27,219 bases of DNA from an uncultured Bacilli bacterium (GCA_910576985.1 CAJTLA010000018.1:1-27219), one strand, 5' to 3'; shown: positions 6,446-14,750, counted from the first letter of the stretch. Program-made: numbers and translations. Notes: generated by a model not told the origin, from the letters alone.

Positions 6446-7828
6446 ATGGAGAAAGTAGAATTCACAAATAATGAAATAATGTCCACAATAGAACAATTAT
6501 ATGAAAAATACTTTTTCTTAACGATTAAAAAAGAAACATTCTATGAAATCGTAGAATCAGAGATTAAGAGAAACAAACAACTATATGTAAATAGTGGATC
6601 AAAATTTCAAAACCGACTTTGTAAAGCGATCACTCTTATGATAAGAGAACGGCAAAAGACAAAAGAAAAAATTATAAAAGCAGTGCAAATGTATATTGCG
6701 ACCTCTTTAGAGGTTTCAGATCCTACAACAGCTATGAATCAACTCATTCAGCTTTTTTACCAAAACCGATTTCCAATAAACGTTGAAATTTGTGAAGAAC
6801 TGATTCAATCAAGTGAAATTTTAAATACAATTTTAGAAACCATTATAGAGGAAAATATAGAAAAAGTAGAACGTGGCGATTTTGAATCGATTAGCTTTTC
6901 TGAAGGATACATTTGCTTTTTGATTGCTTATTGTAATATATATGAAATAGAATATCCAGAACAATCACATTTTGAAGCTCAAGATATGACAAGTTTTGAA
7001 ATGTATTTGAATGATATGAATCATCTAGAACCGCCATCAGAAGATGATAATACTCTTTTAAAGAAAGCACAAAAAGGAGAGGCCGAGGCCAAAAAGGCAT
7101 TTCTAGAGCGAAATCTCAATTTAGTAATATGGGTTGCAAGAAATTACCATACTTCAGAAAGGGAAATAGAAGACTTGATTCAAGCTGGAAATGAAGGATT
7201 GATTACAGCAACCGAAAAATATGATTTTAGAATTCAAAGCCGATTTGCCTATTATGCAAGTCTTTGTATAAGAAGATACATCATTAGATCCTTAGCAGAA
7301 ACAGAACGATTGATCCGAATGCCAGAGAATCAATACCTTGCATTAAAAAAATATAAAAAAATAAAACAACTATGGGAAGCCAAAGAAAATAGACCAATTT
7401 CCTTAGAAGAAATAGCGGAACAGATGAATTTATCCATAAGGCAAGTTCAACAATTTTGGCTGATAGAACATGAGATTGTGTATTTAGATGAGGAAGAAGA
7501 ACTATATAGTACACCAATAGAAGAGTGGATCAAAAAAATAGATTTACACGAAAGCTTATACCAACTATTTAGACAGTGCCAGTTAACAAGTGAACAAATA
7601 AAAATGATAGAAATGAAATATGGGCTTGTAACAGGAGTAGCAATCAACTCATTGACTGAAATAGGAAGAATTCTCGGCTTGAAACCACCAAGAACAGCAC
7701 AATACAGACTAGATCGAGCCCTAACTCTTCTTAGAAATCCAAAATATATAAAAGATTGGGATGCATATATAGGACATCCTGAAACTTTAAGTAATATACA
7801 AAATAAATATGTAAAAAGTAGGAGGTAG
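6446..7828 (+). CDS. Sigma-70 family factor with a long N-terminal extension, second of four
   Basis: The protein has 460 residues, longest of the cluster. Residues 1-180 have no counterpart in ordinary sigma factors except that 13-45 ('TIEQLYEKYFFLTIKKETF') resemble the N-termini of the third and fourth factors. Region 1.2 is at about 183-215, region 2 at about 218-292 ('NLNLVIWVARNY', 'DLIQAGNEGLITATEKYD') and region 3 at about 295-345. Region 4 is at about 375-432, with a very unusual recognition helix 'LKPPRTAQYRLDRALTLL' in place of the usual TRERIRQIEAKAL pattern. The melting motif reads 'RFAYYASLCIRR', lacking both Trp. The shared tail is short here: 'AYIGHPETLSNIQNKYVK'. It is the most divergent member and could be a specialised or even non-initiating factor. 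The ribosome site AAGGGAAG lies within the end of the previous gene. Confidence 0.88.
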   Translation: MEKVEFTNNEIMSTIEQLYEKYFFLTIKKETFYEIVESEIKRNKQLYVNSGSKFQNRLCKAITLMIRERQKTKEKIIKAVQMYIATSLEVSDPTTAMNQLIQLFYQNRFPINVEICEELIQSSEILNTILETIIEENIEKVERGDFESISFSEGYICFLIAYCNIYEIEYPEQSHFEAQDMTSFEMYLNDMNHLEPPSEDDNTLLKKAQKGEAEAKKAFLERNLNLVIWVARNYHTSEREIEDLIQAGNEGLITATEKYDFRIQSRFAYYASLCIRRYIIRSLAETERLIRMPENQYLALKKYKKIKQLWEAKENRPISLEEIAEQMNLSIRQVQQFWLIEHEIVYLDEEEELYSTPIEEWIKKIDLHESLYQLFRQCQLTSEQIKMIEMKYGLVTGVAINSLTEIGRILGLKPPRTAQYRLDRALTLLRNPKYIKDWDAYIGHPETLSNIQNKYVKSRR

Positions 7829-7835
7829 ATGAAAT

Positions 7836-8939
7836 ATGGATACAAAGAAAAAAGATTTATTAGAACAATTAGAACAAATATATGAAAACTATGGTTTTTT
7901 AGATATGAGTAAAGATACGTTTTTAAAATATGTGAAACAAGAACTTCAGCAATATACACAATTACATTCTATAGAAAACGAAGAAGGACAAAACAAATTT
8001 ATACAATATATAATGTCAAAAACGAGTCGAACCAATTCCAGATTTCTTAGTAAAGAAGAAGAAAAATCTTTACTAGAAAGAACAGCGAATGGAGATTTAA
8101 AAGCAAGAGAAATTTTAATTGAAAGAAATATTGGATTGGTGAAAAGTAGAGCATTAAAATATATGGGAATGGGGTTATCCTTAGATGACTTGATACAAGA
8201 AGGTATCATTGCATTAATGACTGCAATCGATCAATTTGATATGACAAAAGAAACTAGACTTACTACTTATGCAACCAGTTGGATTGATGGATACCTACTA
8301 AACTATTTGGCAAGAGGAAGCAAAACTGTTGTAATTCAAAAAAACGTGTTTGGATATATGAAAAAAGTAAGAGATTTAGAAACAAAATTGAAAAGAAGTT
8401 TATCAGTAGATGATATTGTACGAGAATTAAACGTGACAAAAAAAATGGCCCAACGAGTAGTTGTTTGGAGTGGGGGTATTGCCAGTTTAAATTCGACTTT
8501 AAGGAGTCCTTCAAACGAAGACAACACAGTCGAATTGGGAGATCAAATAGCAACAGTCGAATCAGTAGAAGACCAATTTATGATCCATGAGATGCAAGAA
8601 GAAACCAAAAAACTATTAACACTGCTATCAGAGAAAGAAGAACAAGTATTGATTCAGCTTTATGGACTAGATGGACAAGGTATACGTACTGCAACAGAAA
8701 TCGCTCGAAAGATGAATGTGTCTTCTCAATACATTAATGGTATAGAGGCCCGCGCATTGAAGAAAATTCGTTCTTCACAACAAATTCTAGATATGGTAGA
8801 TTATATGGATGACCCAGAAAATGTAAGAGAAAATATTTTCTTTTATCGGGAACAATATAAAGATAAAAAAAATAAAAACAAAAAGAATTTTGAAAAACCA
8901 AAAGAATTCGTACTAAAATTACCAAAAGGGGAGGATTAA
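7836..8939 (+). CDS. Sigma-70 family factor, third of four
   Basis: The protein has 367 residues. An N-terminal domain (about 8-60, 'LLEQLEQIYENYGFLDM' to 'GQNKFIQYIM') is shared with the fourth factor and partly with the second. Region 1.2 is at about 66-95, and region 2 at about 97-168 with 'GLVKSRALKYMGMGLSL' and 'DDLIQEGIIALMTAIDQFD'. The melting segment 'RLTTYATSWIDGYL' keeps one of the two conserved Trp. Region 3 is at about 172-215, and region 4 at about 258-312 with helix 'VSSQYINGIEARALKKI'. The tail 'YMDDPENVRENIFFY' to 'KPKEFVLK' is shared. Ribosome site GGAGG spans the previous stop codon. Because regions 2 and 4 are intact, it probably binds core RNA polymerase; the promoter class is unknown. 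Confidence 0.9.
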   Translation: MDTKKKDLLEQLEQIYENYGFLDMSKDTFLKYVKQELQQYTQLHSIENEEGQNKFIQYIMSKTSRTNSRFLSKEEEKSLLERTANGDLKAREILIERNIGLVKSRALKYMGMGLSLDDLIQEGIIALMTAIDQFDMTKETRLTTYATSWIDGYLLNYLARGSKTVVIQKNVFGYMKKVRDLETKLKRSLSVDDIVRELNVTKKMAQRVVVWSGGIASLNSTLRSPSNEDNTVELGDQIATVESVEDQFMIHEMQEETKKLLTLLSEKEEQVLIQLYGLDGQGIRTATEIARKMNVSSQYINGIEARALKKIRSSQQILDMVDYMDDPENVRENIFFYREQYKDKKNKNKKNFEKPKEFVLKLPKGED

Positions 8940-8940
8940 T

Positions 8941-10005
8941 ATGTTATCCCAACAATTATTAGAAAAATTAGAACATTTATATCAAGAAAGTGGTCTAAAA
9001 GTATCACAACAAGAATTTTGGAAAATAGTAAAAAGAGAATCTGAACAATATGATATTATGTATTCGATCAGCAATGAACAAGGACAGGCCGTTTTTATCA
9101 CACGTGTGATGGAAAAATTATTAGCAAGTCAAAAAACTTTATTGACTAGAGAAGAAGAAAAAGAACTTCTGCTTGAAGCAGCAATGGGCAATATTGAAGC
9201 TAGAAATATACTAGTAGAACGCAATATGGGATTAGTGAAAAATAGAGCATTAAAATTAATGGGAATAGGATTTCCACTATCCGATCTAATCCAAGAAGGA
9301 ACGATTGGATTAATGAGAGCAATTGAAAATTTTGATGTATCCTGCTGCGTTCGACTTTCAACTTATGCCGTATCCTATATTGATGGAGAAATGAAACGCC
9401 TTACCTACAAACAAAAAAGAAATGTGAAACTTTCTATTCAATTATCTTCTAAACTAACAATGCTAAAAAAATTAGAAGAAGAACGTGGACGCCTTTTAAC
9501 ACTAGAAGAAATCGAAAAGGAATTGAAAGTTAGTAAAGAAAGTGCTAGATTATTGGCAATTCATCAAAGCGATTCCATCAGCTTAAATGCAATGATTGCA
9601 GAAGACCAAGATACCGAATTTGGATCCTTTGTTTCATCTCCTGAATCAGTAGAAACTCAAGTTTTTGAGGATTCAATGAAAGCCGAAGTCTATAGCTTAT
9701 TAGAATATTTAAATGATAAAGAGCAACAAATATTGACAATGCTTTATGGATTATATGGAGTGGAAAGACTATCTGCACCTAAAATTGCCCAACAACTTGG
9801 AGTGAAAAGCCAAAGAGTATATCAAATAGAAGCTAGAGCCTTAGAAAAATTGAGATGTACAAAACAAATTCTTGGAATGGCAGAATATATGGATAATCCA
9901 GAACAAGCAAGAGAAAACATTCTAGATTTTAGAGATAGAAAATCCCACCTAAAACAACATGAAAATAATAGATCAAATCGTCCAAAAGAATATATCAAAA
10001 GGTAA
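8941..10005 (+). CDS. Sigma-70 family factor, fourth of four
   Basis: The protein has 354 residues and is closest to the third factor. The N-terminal shared domain is at about 5-60 ('LLEKLEHLYQESG', 'EQGQAVFITRVMEKL'). Region 1.2 is at 65-90, and region 2 at about 94-160 with 'GLVKNRALKLMGIGFPL' and 'DLIQEGTIGLMRAIENFD'. The melting segment 'RLSTYAVSYIDGEMKR' has both Trp replaced. Region 3 is at about 168-210, and region 4 at about 248-308 with helix 'VKSQRVYQIEARALEKL'. The tail 'YMDNPEQARENILDF' to 'RPKEYIKR' repeats that of the first factor. An excellent ribosome site (AAAGGGGAGG) precedes the ATG, two bases after the previous stop. The operon ends here with a terminator overlapping the stop codon. 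Confidence 0.9.
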   Translation: MLSQQLLEKLEHLYQESGLKVSQQEFWKIVKRESEQYDIMYSISNEQGQAVFITRVMEKLLASQKTLLTREEEKELLLEAAMGNIEARNILVERNMGLVKNRALKLMGIGFPLSDLIQEGTIGLMRAIENFDVSCCVRLSTYAVSYIDGEMKRLTYKQKRNVKLSIQLSSKLTMLKKLEEERGRLLTLEEIEKELKVSKESARLLAIHQSDSISLNAMIAEDQDTEFGSFVSSPESVETQVFEDSMKAEVYSLLEYLNDKEQQILTMLYGLYGVERLSAPKIAQQLGVKSQRVYQIEARALEKLRCTKQILGMAEYMDNPEQARENILDFRDRKSHLKQHENNRSNRPKEYIKR

Positions 10006-10026
10006 CATAATACCTTTTTTCTTTTT
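9997..10026 (+). terminator. Terminator of the sigma operon
   Basis: AAAAGGTA (9997-10004) pairs with TACCTTTT (10011-10018), with a 6-nt loop and a T-rich tail. Confidence 0.75.
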
Positions 10027-10058
10027 AAAAAACAATTGTTTTATTTTTCCCTTTGTTT

Positions 10059-10067
10059 TGATATAAT
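10059..10067 (+). promoter_or_regulatory. Extended -10 promoter of the acyltransferase operon
   Basis: TG-A-TATAAT matches the extended -10 consensus exactly; no good -35. The leader would be only about 11 nt, starting at the AGAGG ribosome site (10073-10077). The surrounding TTTG-TTTGATATAATAG is nearly repeated before lspA (22728-22742). Confidence 0.65.
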
Positions 10068-10084
10068 AGTATAGAGGTAATGAT

Positions 10085-10663
10085 ATGAAAAAAGAAGCTA
10101 TATTATATAGAATGGTAAGACCAATAATCAAAGTGCTATTTAAAAGCCTATTTACACCAAAAATAATCGGAAAAGAAAACATTCCAAAATCAGGAAGAAT
10201 CATATTAGCAGGAAACCATACAAGTAATTTTGATTGCTTTTTATTGATGAGTTCCACCAAACGTCCCATACATTTTTTAGCCAAAAGTGAATTATGGAAA
10301 GGACCTAAAAAAATTATATTTGGAAATATGGGATTGATTCCAATTGATCGCAAAGAAAAAAATCACCAATCATTACAACTTGCTTATCAATATTTGAACG
10401 ATGAAAAATTAATTGGTATTTTTCCAGAAGGAACCACAGAAAAGCAAAAAGGAGTACTGTTACCCTTCAAAATAGGAGCACTGAAAATGGCAAAGGAAAC
10501 AAATAGCAAAATCGTTCCTTTTGCAATCACTGGGAATTACCGCCTGTTTTCCAAGAATTTACAGATTCAATTTGCATCACCAATATCCATTACTGAAGAT
10601 TTAGAAAAAGAAAAAGAAAGATTAAAAAATCAAATTGATTGTTTAATGAGAGGTGATTTATAA
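10085..10663 (+). CDS. PlsC-like lysophospholipid acyltransferase, first copy
   Basis: The protein has 192 residues of the LPLAT fold. The catalytic HX4D box is 'NHTSNFD' (about residues 43-49) and the acceptor-phosphate box is 'FPEGTTE' (about 113-119), followed by 'LPFKIGALKMAKE' and 'IVPFAITG'. The family moves an acyl group onto lysophosphatidate at the membrane in phosphatidic acid synthesis. The substrate of this copy is not decided by sequence. Its stop overlaps the start of the ligase gene (TAATG), so translation is probably coupled. A second LPLAT follows the ligase. Length is near the lower end for the family, with no separate membrane segment obvious. Confidence 0.88.
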   Translation: MKKEAILYRMVRPIIKVLFKSLFTPKIIGKENIPKSGRIILAGNHTSNFDCFLLMSSTKRPIHFLAKSELWKGPKKIIFGNMGLIPIDRKEKNHQSLQLAYQYLNDEKLIGIFPEGTTEKQKGVLLPFKIGALKMAKETNSKIVPFAITGNYRLFSKNLQIQFASPISITEDLEKEKERLKNQIDCLMRGDL

Positions 10664-12396
10664 TGTCCATATTTGACATTTTTAGAAGGAAAAAAGAAAT
10701 TCCAGCACCATGGAGCAAATACTATATAGAAGAAGAATTAAATATCAAAATTCCGAATATTAGCATGTATGAACAAGTAAAAAGAAGCAAAGCCAAATAT
10801 CCAAACTACATAGCTTATCAATACTTCAACAAAAAAGTAACTTATGAAAAATTTTTAAAACAAATCGATCAAGCTGCGATCGCATTTGGACATATGGGAA
10901 TCGAAAAAGGAGATATTGTAACATTATGTATGCCAAATGTTCCAGAAGTTTTAATCGCTTTATATGCTTTAAACAAATTAGGAGCTATTGCAAATATGTT
11001 ACATCCTCTATCAGCAGAAGAAGAAATCAAAGAAAACCTAAACTCTACCAATAGTGAATATCTAGTGATGATTGACATGTTTTATCATAAAATCAAAAAT
11101 AATATATATGACACAAAAATAAAACAAGTCATTTTCGTTTCCGCAGCTGATTCTATGAATTTCATTATGAAAATTGGATACAACTTAACAAAAAAGAGAA
11201 AATACGAAAAATACCCAAAACAAGAACAATTTATCAGTTGGAATAAGTTTGTAAAAAACGCAAAAAAATTTCCAGAACTTACAGTACCAAAATTTGGAAA
11301 AGACACACCAGCTGTGATTATTCATAGTGGAGGAACCAGTGGAACCCCCAAAAATGTTGTCATTCAAAACCGCTCCTTTATTTTAGCAGCCAAACAAGAA
11401 CAAATTACATTAAAACGATTAAAACCTGGTGATTGTTGTCTCGCCATAATGCCAAACTTTCATGGATTCGGACTGAGTGTACTGATGCACACCCCTCTAG
11501 CACTCGGTTGCTATAGTATTTTAGTTCCACAATTTGACTCTAAAAAATTTGATACACTATTTAAAAAAACAAAACCGACTTGTGTGCTAGGCGTACCTAC
11601 CTTATTTGAAGCATTAACAGAATGCCATAATGAAAAAAAATTAGATTTATCATTTTTAAAATATGTAGTCAGTGGAGGAGATATCTTAAATAGCAACTTA
11701 GAAAATAAAATTAACGAATATTTAAAAAAACATCACTCTAGTGCGAAAATTACGCAAGGATATGGGCTATCTGAAGGACTTGCAGCTGTTTGTCTCGCTG
11801 CTGACAACATCAACAAAAGTGGTTCTGTAGGAATTCCATTAGCAGGAAATCATATTAAAATTATCGATCCTTCCACAAGAGAAACGATGAAACCAAATGA
11901 AATTGGAGAGATTGTTGTTCATACCAAAGCAATGATGATGGGATACCTAAATAACGAAAATGAAACAAACGAAGCGTTTCAGGTACACAAAGACGGACAT
12001 GTATGGCTACACACAGGAGATTTAGGATATATGGATGAAGACGGATTTATCTTTTATAAAGGCAGACAAAAAAGAATGATTATATCAAGTGGATATAATG
12101 TATATCCATCTCATATCGAAGAAATCATCGAATCTCATCCAGCAGTATTACAATGTACAGTAGTAGGAATACCACATCCTTATAAACAAGAAGTTCCAAA
12201 GGCCTTTATCGTTTTAAAAGAAGGATTTCATGGATTCTTCATCAAATCAGAAATCAAAGATTACTGTAAAAAAAATCTAGCAAAATACATGGTTCCATCT
12301 GAATTTGTTTATCGTAAAAAATTGCCAAGAACAAAACTTGGAAAAGTAGATTTTCAAAAACTACAAAGTGATATTGGAGTGGATGATGATGAATAA
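10663..12396 (+). CDS. AMP-forming acyl-CoA/acyl-ACP synthetase family protein
   Basis: The protein has 577 residues of the ANL superfamily. Motifs in order: phosphate loop 'HSGGTSGTPKNVV' (about 219-231), 'GYGLSEG' (about 366), 'GDLGYMDEDGF' (about 452, ATP-ribose Asp) and the hinge 'YKGRQKRMIISSGYNVYPSHIEE'-type segment (split here; about 463-485). The catalytic Lys is in 'RTKLGKVDF' near residue 556. Such enzymes make an acyl-adenylate and pass the acyl group to a thiol (CoA or carrier protein). Sandwiched between two PlsC-like genes with overlapping reading frames, it most likely activates fatty acids for those acyltransferases. That pairing is inferred from context; an aryl or other carboxylate substrate is not excluded. 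Confidence 0.88.
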   Translation: MSIFDIFRRKKEIPAPWSKYYIEEELNIKIPNISMYEQVKRSKAKYPNYIAYQYFNKKVTYEKFLKQIDQAAIAFGHMGIEKGDIVTLCMPNVPEVLIALYALNKLGAIANMLHPLSAEEEIKENLNSTNSEYLVMIDMFYHKIKNNIYDTKIKQVIFVSAADSMNFIMKIGYNLTKKRKYEKYPKQEQFISWNKFVKNAKKFPELTVPKFGKDTPAVIIHSGGTSGTPKNVVIQNRSFILAAKQEQITLKRLKPGDCCLAIMPNFHGFGLSVLMHTPLALGCYSILVPQFDSKKFDTLFKKTKPTCVLGVPTLFEALTECHNEKKLDLSFLKYVVSGGDILNSNLENKINEYLKKHHSSAKITQGYGLSEGLAAVCLAADNINKSGSVGIPLAGNHIKIIDPSTRETMKPNEIGEIVVHTKAMMMGYLNNENETNEAFQVHKDGHVWLHTGDLGYMDEDGFIFYKGRQKRMIISSGYNVYPSHIEEIIESHPAVLQCTVVGIPHPYKQEVPKAFIVLKEGFHGFFIKSEIKDYCKKNLAKYMVPSEFVYRKKLPRTKLGKVDFQKLQSDIGVDDDE

Positions 12397-12994
12397 AAAA
12401 GTGCCCTTATTATACAAAATTGGAAAACTAATTTTAAGTCCTATTTTCAAATGGTACTATCATCCAAAGATTATAGATGCACATAATATACCAAAAACAG
12501 GTCCAATTTTAATTGTTGGAAATCATAAACATCTATATGACCAATGTCTAACCATCATCGCCACCAAAAGAGGAATCCATTACATGGCCAAAAAAGAATA
12601 TTTTGACAATAAAAAAGTAGCTTGGTTTTTTAAAGGCACAGGCTGTATTTCCGTTGATCGTAGTAAAAAAGATGATCAAGCCACTTCTTTCGCACTTTCT
12701 GTATTAAAAGATGGAGGAGCGATAGGACTATTTCCAGAAGGAACTAGGAACAAAACAAAAGAATTTTTACTGCCTTTTAAATTTGGAGCCGTGAGCATGG
12801 CGAAAAAAACAGATGCTTATATTGTCCCATTTGGAATCACAGGTGACTATAAATTTAGAAGCAAAAACTTAGTGATTCGCTATGGAAAACCGTTTAAAGT
12901 AAATGATGTAAAAGAAGCAAACCAAAAACTGTATTATGAAGTTGAATCTTTAATGAAAGAAAATTTAAAAATGGAGGATACAATATGTCATTAA
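12386..12994 (+). CDS. PlsC-like lysophospholipid acyltransferase, second copy
   Basis: The protein has about 202 residues of the LPLAT fold. The HX4D box is 'NHKHLYD' and the substrate box 'FPEGTRNKTKEFLLPFKFG', then 'IVPFGITGDY'. It resembles the first copy throughout, so the two are probably old duplicates flanking the ligase. Three ATG codons in a row (12383, 12386, 12389) follow GGAG at 12376-12379. I take 12386 by spacing; 12389 is about equally likely. The gene begins inside the end of the ligase gene, which favours coupled translation. Its own end overlaps the following gene by 10 bases. Confidence 0.86.
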   Translation: MMNKKVPLLYKIGKLILSPIFKWYYHPKIIDAHNIPKTGPILIVGNHKHLYDQCLTIIATKRGIHYMAKKEYFDNKKVAWFFKGTGCISVDRSKKDDQATSFALSVLKDGGAIGLFPEGTRNKTKEFLLPFKFGAVSMAKKTDAYIVPFGITGDYKFRSKNLVIRYGKPFKVNDVKEANQKLYYEVESLMKENLKMEDTICH

Positions 12995-14373
12995 AAAATA
13001 TGTTTGGAAGTGTAATAAAACAAGCAGGAGACTACTTAGAAAAAAGTAATATCAAAGAAAAAATCATCAATACTAAAGATAAAACATTAGACAAAATGAA
13101 AGGAATTGATGACCCGTCCCATTATACAGCGCCACCTGGTTTTACCATTTTTACGACTCCTGTAGGAACATTAGAAAAAGACTTTTTAAACTCTTTTCAC
13201 TTAAAAGAAAAAATGATAGAAGCAAATATTAGATTATCTTCATTGTTAACAGAAGGGGAAACCATATTAGATGCAATCACCGTCAACATGAAAAAACTAT
13301 ATTTAATGGTTTGGACCAACCGGGACCGTATCTTAATCATCCATAAAGAACATTATTTAGTACTGAATAGAGACCTAATTCATACATTTAAAATTACAAG
13401 TTCTTCTACATTTGGTTTAAACTTTGATTTCAATGAATACCACTTTTCTGGCAATGAAAAATCAAAAACATATCGTTTTATTAGAAATTATTGCCAAGAA
13501 ATGACAGTTCCTTACACATTTACTTCTTATAGTCCAATCATCAAATCATTCAATTATTATGAACGATTCAAATATAAAAAATTAAACAAAGAAAATCAAG
13601 CAGTAGAAGAAAACAAACAGCTTTGCTTACTAATGGAACCATTTGAATTCCCGCTCATTAGTGTTTTTGGAACCGATAATGGGATTCCATTTATCTTGAT
13701 GCTTTCTACAAACGAAAAATTATATTTTATTCATAAAACCGAATATACCATAATCCATATGTCAGAAATTCAAAAAATGGAAATTATGAATCAGGGAATG
13801 TTTCAAACAGAATTCTATATGGATAATTACTATTTTACAAATAGTGGACCCGAACATAATGTATTAACGATGATTTCTTACTTTCGTGACCACACAATTT
13901 ATGAAAATAAGAAAAAACAATTTTTAGAAGAACATAAAATATTAATGCAATTCCCATTTTTAAATGCGTATTGTTATCAAACTTCATCTGGAATTGGTAT
14001 TATTATTAGTGAAAAACAAGATTGTTTTCTAATTTGTTCTGGATTAAATAAAATGGTGATGTATCAAAAAGGAGATCTGAGTCATTATGAATTAATTATG
14101 GAAGAAAAAGCGACCAAAGATCAAATGTGGACAACTGGTGTAAATCAAAAAGCGTTAGAAAATAAAGTTGCCAAAGAAGTAGGAATTTTAAATTATAGTA
14201 GAACCACAGTGAGACTGTTTTTGAAAAATCAAACTCAATTAGAGATTCCTTTCATATTAACAAAATTAACAGTTTTTAATGAAGCAGAGCAAACGTTACC
14301 ACCAAGTGAAGCTGTTTCCAAACAATTATTAGATCAATTGGACCTTTTAAAAGGAGACCCAAATGAAAATTAA
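12985..14373 (+). CDS. Unrecognised protein with repeated PH-like beta segments
   Basis: The protein has 462 residues, with no signal peptide and no clear membrane segment. The start is fixed by GGAGG at 12973-12977. The N-terminus (1-45) is Lys-rich and likely helical. Three later stretches share a pattern of short hydrophobic strands ending in a basic or aromatic turn: 'RDRILIIHKEHYLVLNRD' (about 113-130), 'NEKLYFIHKTEYTIIHMS' (about 245-262) and 'QDCFLICSGLNKMVMY' (about 345-360). This resembles bacterial PH (YokE-like) domains in tandem, but I am not certain. It is translated within the acyltransferase operon (10-base overlap before, 11-base overlap after), so a role at the membrane or with lipids is possible. 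Confidence 0.7.
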   Translation: MSLKNMFGSVIKQAGDYLEKSNIKEKIINTKDKTLDKMKGIDDPSHYTAPPGFTIFTTPVGTLEKDFLNSFHLKEKMIEANIRLSSLLTEGETILDAITVNMKKLYLMVWTNRDRILIIHKEHYLVLNRDLIHTFKITSSSTFGLNFDFNEYHFSGNEKSKTYRFIRNYCQEMTVPYTFTSYSPIIKSFNYYERFKYKKLNKENQAVEENKQLCLLMEPFEFPLISVFGTDNGIPFILMLSTNEKLYFIHKTEYTIIHMSEIQKMEIMNQGMFQTEFYMDNYYFTNSGPEHNVLTMISYFRDHTIYENKKKQFLEEHKILMQFPFLNAYCYQTSSGIGIIISEKQDCFLICSGLNKMVMYQKGDLSHYELIMEEKATKDQMWTTGVNQKALENKVAKEVGILNYSRTTVRLFLKNQTQLEIPFILTKLTVFNEAEQTLPPSEAVSKQLLDQLDLLKGDPNEN

Positions 14374-14641
14374 TGGATATGAAGTCAATATAGATGATTT
14401 GGTAAATGAACTACATATTGATCATGACTTTTATATGAAAAGGGATAATGGACTTACGTTAAAAGATTCTCAAATTGAAGTATTAAATCGATATCGAATT
14501 CATTATCAAAATTATTCTAATTTGTCTTCTTTAATTTTTGCAATCGAAGAATGTTTAAATGAATATGATGAAGCTTTCGATTTAGAAGAAGTGAGCAAAG
14601 AATTATCAGAATTTCATTATTATAATGAAACAAATAAATAG
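14363..14641 (+). CDS. Small unrecognised acidic protein
   Basis: The protein has 92 residues, acidic and rich in Asn/Tyr, likely mostly helical ('LKDSQIEVLNRYRIHYQ', 'LSSLIFAIEECLNEY'). There is no Cys pattern or membrane segment. GGAG lies before the ATG, which overlaps the previous gene by 11 bases. As last gene of the lipid operon it may work with the PH-like protein. No family recognised. Confidence 0.7.
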   Translation: MKINGYEVNIDDLVNELHIDHDFYMKRDNGLTLKDSQIEVLNRYRIHYQNYSNLSSLIFAIEECLNEYDEAFDLEEVSKELSEFHYYNETNK

Positions 14642-14711
14642 ATTAAAAAACTTCAAATACCAAATATTTTTTATAGAGAGAATACCTAACATATTCTCAC
14701 GAAAATATTTT

Positions 14712-14750
14712 TATCTACTTTAGTGTATTCTCTTGTAAAGTAGATATTTT
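14712..14750 (+). terminator. Terminator of the acyltransferase operon
   Basis: TATCTACTTTA (14712-14722) pairs perfectly with TAAAGTAGATA (14736-14746), followed by T-rich sequence. A preceding hairpin (14678-14684 with 14692-14698, GAGAATA/TATTCTC) has a 5' arm that is also complementary to the loop of this terminator (GTATTCTC). Confidence 0.7.

Noticed and set aside
7447..7959. Long minus-strand open frame (170 residues) across the second and third sigma genes
   Set aside because: It is a mirror of two well-supported genes, with no ribosome site and low-complexity hydrophobic content.
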